8,397 bases of DNA from JBBTTS01 sp038064135 (GTDB lineage: Bacteria; Patescibacteriota; Saccharimonadia; Saccharimonadales; OMJO01): assembly GCA_038064135.1 (NCBI GenBank), contig JBBTTS010000039.1, positions 1-8,397 of the forward strand, given 5' to 3'. The notes beneath the pieces are model-generated. The model saw only the letters and a list, made by a program, of their open reading frames with translations, searched no databases and was not told the origin of the DNA. A program made the translations under genes and the position numbers. Every line of letters starts with the position of its first letter. Position 1 is the stretch's first letter. Below, piece by piece: positions 5,485 to 8,397 of the stretch.

Positions 5485-8397
5485 TGTTGAAAATTACTCG
5501 GAATAAGGTCAATTTTCTTGTTTTTTGTTTACTTAGTATTGCATTCATGGTTTTTATCGGCCAAAACAAAGTTTATGCAAACGTGCATGAATATCCATCG
5601 GCCTCTGGCGGTAATTTATATGCTGTTGCGTCAAGGTGCGCAAACCCAACGCGTTGCCCGAATACTACTCCACAAGGAGTATATTTGCATGCTCCAGTTT
5701 CATTTAACAAAATTAACTTTGATGCCTCAGCAACTTATTTTGATGTTTCGGTAGACGACTTGTGCTTTCAAAGTGGTGGTTTAGGAATAGATTATTCAAG
5801 TTTAGGGGTTCCAGGTAGCTGTAGATTAGGAGATGTATCTATTCAAATTTGTGGTACCAACAATCAAGGTAATAAGCGTACTGATGCGGGATGCTTTATG
5901 GCCGATGCAGCAAGTTTAGGTAATAATTATACATTTAATTTAGAAGTTTCTGGTTCTGGAACGGGAAGGCGCGATATGTTTGCGCCACCTCATGACGGCG
6001 TTCGTACCATATATATCGCGGTACAACAAAACGTTACTGGTCTAAATGGCATGAGGTTTAGGGCAAGGGCATATACGGTTTTTGGCATAGAAACCGACAA
6101 TACCAAAATTGGATTTGGTGAAAGTTTGGACCCGACCGATTCAATATATCCTCAATCTATAGTTCATTTACCCCTTAGTAGTAATGGAGAAGAAACTATA
6201 ACTTTACGGTTCAAACCACCGTGCACTTTTACTGGCAATAGTTTTGAAATTGAGTGGTTTGATGCAGATAGGCCTCCTTCGGATACGCCCCGTGACGATA
6301 ATATAAATTGGACCTTAACTAAAATGGCTAAACCAAATTCACCAGCCGTTACTCGTTCTGCTCAGTATTTTGCAAACAATCGAGGCATACCAAATCTTGA
6401 TGAATATCTAGGCGGACAAAGCTACAAACGACGACAATTAATAAGAAATTCTGACATGGAGATCGAAGCAGATAATGAATATGAATGGCAATGGACAAGT
6501 GTAAATAATAATAACGGAGTGCAGTTTTATTTGCCGTTTTCGAGCGCCGATACAGTGTTGAAATGTGACAAACCACCGACAGTTGGAAAACTGTCGGTGT
6601 CAGGAACAGCCAACTGTGAATTTGTTTCTGGCTGGGCAATCGACCAGAATGATCCTAATAAAGAATTGTCGATAAGAATATATCGTGATCGACCTCAAGG
6701 TCAAAGTGGTTCTGTTACTGTAACCGGTGGTTATCGTGCTGATGACGAAGAACCAAGGATTCCTAATCCTCCGGCATGGGTAGACAACGACGATCGTGAA
6801 GATCATGGGTTTAATGTAAATATACGAAGCCATATAAGTGGTGGAGTAACTAGAACTTTTTATATTTATTCAAATGAGGTTGACGTAAATGGAAATCTTA
6901 CTTCAAACTACGAATTACGTTTAACAGAAACCGTCACTTGTCCTTTGCCGTCTGGAAATAAACCAACAGGCCGTATATCAGCTAGCTGCGATTTTACAAA
7001 CAGAGCTCTTGATGTTTCAGTAGCTATTACAGTTGAAGATGCGGATTCACCAAATCCCACAACCCAACAATATACTGTAGATTTTTACATAGATAGGGCT
7101 CCGCCATCATCAGCTAGCGGTACAACAGTCACTACAACTATCGATGGAGTCAAAACTGCAATTTTTAAATCAACTGCTCACTTTGATTTGAACACTCATG
7201 ATGTTAGGGCCGTTATTAGGGGCGTTAATAACGCTGGCGCAAATGCAGTACCGAATTCTACTACTCTTCAGCAACTTAGCGTCTTGCCTTGTCAATTAAG
7301 CTGCTCAACAGACAGACCAATACCAAATACAGCATATCCGCAAACAACATACAGAAATGAACCCAACAGGCCGGGGAATCAAGTCGTAAATGTACATATA
7401 AAAAATAACGGTACAACAGATATTCCAATTAGATTAGATATTGTTGATGTGCATTTTCCACAAAGAGCAGATCCACCAGGATCATTTAACCCAGGTGATT
7501 CTGTAAGTGCACCATTAGGTCCTTTCCCTCAGACTAATCAACCCATGTATAACTACATTACCGGTAGCAGGGGCGCTCCAATGACAGTGATTAAGCCCGG
7601 AGAAGTTGCAACGTATGCATCACCAGGATTTTCACTAAATAATTTTCCACAAGGAGTTTATCCTATACTCGTAAGGTTCGGAGGCATTGATTTTGCCCCA
7701 AACTGTGGCTCATTTATTATTAGTTACGCTCCTTATTTAAAGGTGTTTGGTGGCGAAGTTTTTGCTGGTTCAAAATTAGGCGATAGTACAGATTTAGTTA
7801 ATTGCCCTGGATGGGGTAGAGATTCCATAAGTACCGAAGGTTCAATTGATTCATTTACTACCGGAAATCGAGGATCTTCAACAAACTTGGCTACATATTC
7901 AATCGGCGAAACCAAGAGTTTTAATTCGGCCGGCCAACGCACACTGGCACCAATATCACCCCTTGGTCTTACTTTTAGAAATGTTCCTTCAACACCTTAT
8001 GGTTCTATTGGGGTGGACCATTGTCCCTATGACTATTTCAACAAAAAATTACCGGAAGGACCTAATGGAACAGTTAATAAAACAAGCGGAACAAATAGAT
8101 TTAATGCAGCCGCGACCAACAATTGGATTGATACATTATCTGGTAGCAGTCGGGGCAGTTATTATTTTAATACTTCTGGCACGCCATTATTATTGGGAGG
8201 TCAGTCTATTTTAAATGGCACGTCTTGTAGCACAAATAACCCCAAAAGTATAACTTTGTATGTCGATGGTTCTGTGCAAATAGCCGGTAATATAATATTT
8301 TCAGATGCAGCACCAACATGTGCTTTGCGCGTACCAAGATTTATATTAGTTGCCCGCGGAAATATACATGTAAGCGCCAACGTAACCAGACTTGACG
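5484..8397 (+). CDS. Large secreted multidomain cysteine-rich surface protein (module 2), 3' end outside window
   Basis: From the ATG at 5484 the frame stays open for 971 codons to the window edge. By alignment to the module 1 protein about 136 residues are missing, predicting roughly 1,107. A signal peptide (basic start, hydrophobic 9-26, cleavage after VYA32) ends in NKVYANVH, close to NKVSASH of the paralogue. The head is longer, ~33-372, with CFQSG and a PPC..F.IEWFDADRPP stretch. It is followed by the shared stalk: GWAxD domain 373-487 (C378, GWAID 383-387, HGF, C486), beta-sandwich 490-603 (C502, HDVRAVIRGV 572-581, C603), CARDB-like domain 607-745 (C607, C741), and a C-terminal domain from 750 (YLKVFGGEVFAGS, CPGW 774-777, HCPYDYF 846-852, ITLYVDGSVQIAGNI, RFILVARGNIHVSANVTRLD). 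There is no lipobox. Anchoring cannot be judged because the C-terminus is missing. A surface adhesin or pilus-associated role is inferred from architecture. Confidence 0.85.
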   Translation, partial: MLKITRNKVNFLVFCLLSIAFMVFIGQNKVYANVHEYPSASGGNLYAVASRCANPTRCPNTTPQGVYLHAPVSFNKINFDASATYFDVSVDDLCFQSGGLGIDYSSLGVPGSCRLGDVSIQICGTNNQGNKRTDAGCFMADAASLGNNYTFNLEVSGSGTGRRDMFAPPHDGVRTIYIAVQQNVTGLNGMRFRARAYTVFGIETDNTKIGFGESLDPTDSIYPQSIVHLPLSSNGEETITLRFKPPCTFTGNSFEIEWFDADRPPSDTPRDDNINWTLTKMAKPNSPAVTRSAQYFANNRGIPNLDEYLGGQSYKRRQLIRNSDMEIEADNEYEWQWTSVNNNNGVQFYLPFSSADTVLKCDKPPTVGKLSVSGTANCEFVSGWAIDQNDPNKELSIRIYRDRPQGQSGSVTVTGGYRADDEEPRIPNPPAWVDNDDREDHGFNVNIRSHISGGVTRTFYIYSNEVDVNGNLTSNYELRLTETVTCPLPSGNKPTGRISASCDFTNRALDVSVAITVEDADSPNPTTQQYTVDFYIDRAPPSSASGTTVTTTIDGVKTAIFKSTAHFDLNTHDVRAVIRGVNNAGANAVPNSTTLQQLSVLPCQLSCSTDRPIPNTAYPQTTYRNEPNRPGNQVVNVHIKNNGTTDIPIRLDIVDVHFPQRADPPGSFNPGDSVSAPLGPFPQTNQPMYNYITGSRGAPMTVIKPGEVATYASPGFSLNNFPQGVYPILVRFGGIDFAPNCGSFIISYAPYLKVFGGEVFAGSKLGDSTDLVNCPGWGRDSISTEGSIDSFTTGNRGSSTNLATYSIGETKSFNSAGQRTLAPISPLGLTFRNVPSTPYGSIGVDHCPYDYFNKKLPEGPNGTVNKTSGTNRFNAAATNNWIDTLSGSSRGSYYFNTSGTPLLLGGQSILNGTSCSTNNPKSITLYVDGSVQIAGNIIFSDAAPTCALRVPRFILVARGNIHVSANVTRLD
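6574..6599 (+). repeat. Perfect inverted repeat: 11-bp stem with GGAA loop, inside a coding region
   Basis: CACCGACAGTT (6574-6584) and AACTGTCGGTG (6589-6599) are exact reverse complements separated by GGAA, which fits the GNRA tetraloop pattern in RNA. The hairpin falls in the codons for KPPTVGKLSVS (residues 364-374), exactly at the junction between the head and the GWAxD domain of the module 2 protein. No T-run follows on either strand, so it is not an intrinsic terminator. The matching position in the module 1 gene (around 1078-1115) has no such repeat. Confidence 0.75.

Noticed and set aside
5518..5754. A 78-codon + strand open frame starting MFFVYL
   Set aside because: It lies inside the signal-peptide and head region of the 971-codon frame starting at 5484, which has the ribosome binding site, signal peptide and paralogue support.
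7846..8214. A 122-codon + strand open frame with a hydrophobic stretch near its end
   Set aside because: It overlaps the conserved C-terminal domain of the module 2 protein in another frame; the frame from 5484 aligns with the paralogue throughout this stretch.
1..8397. CRISPR arrays, tRNA or rRNA genes, insertion sequences, integrase or attachment sites
   Set aside because: I saw no spaced direct repeats, cloverleaf sequences, transposase-like frames or terminal inverted repeats; the window is almost fully covered by the five protein genes.

Overview
The window looks like a compact, AT-leaning bacterial genome of the Patescibacteria/CPR type, with Saccharibacteria as my best guess. The reasons are very tight packing (genes overlap or abut and only 35 bases, 4838-4872, are non-coding), small membrane proteins in front of very large secreted cysteine-rich beta-sandwich proteins that I cannot place in a named family, and a divergent Lnt-like enzyme. 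All genes read cleanly in the standard bacterial code, with TAA and TGA stops and no internal in-frame TGA. The lineage is an inference from style, not from a marker gene.

The layout is a tandem pair of two-gene modules on the + strand with one gene on the - strand between them. Module 1 is the 3' part of a small single-pass membrane protein (1-426), overlapping by 11 bases a 947-residue secreted multidomain protein (416-3259). Module 2 is a complete 203-residue membrane/TPR-like protein (4873-5484), whose TGA shares its A with the ATG of a second large secreted protein (5484 to beyond 8397; 971 codons visible, no stop reached). The two large proteins are clear but diverged paralogues: signal peptide, divergent N-terminal head, a GWAxD domain, a beta-sandwich with the motif HDVRA(I/V)IRGV, a CARDB-like beta-sandwich, and a long C-terminal domain opening with YLKVFGGEVFAGS and containing beta-solenoid-like strands.

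Between the modules, 3242-4837 on the - strand encodes a 531-residue apolipoprotein N-acyltransferase-like protein with seven N-terminal membrane segments, a carbon-nitrogen-hydrolase domain with recognisable Glu-Lys-Cys catalytic residues, and a C-terminal membrane helix. It converges on module 1 with an 18-base tail-to-tail overlap and diverges from module 2 across a 35-base gap that probably holds a bidirectional promoter.

My working picture is that each small membrane protein is the translationally coupled partner (anchor, chaperone or export partner) of the large secreted protein after it, and that the large proteins are cell-surface or pilus-associated adhesin-like structures with exchangeable heads on a conserved disulfide-stapled stalk. 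Neither large protein shows a lipobox, and the complete one shows no sortase motif or C-terminal membrane anchor. Function is inferred from architecture only.
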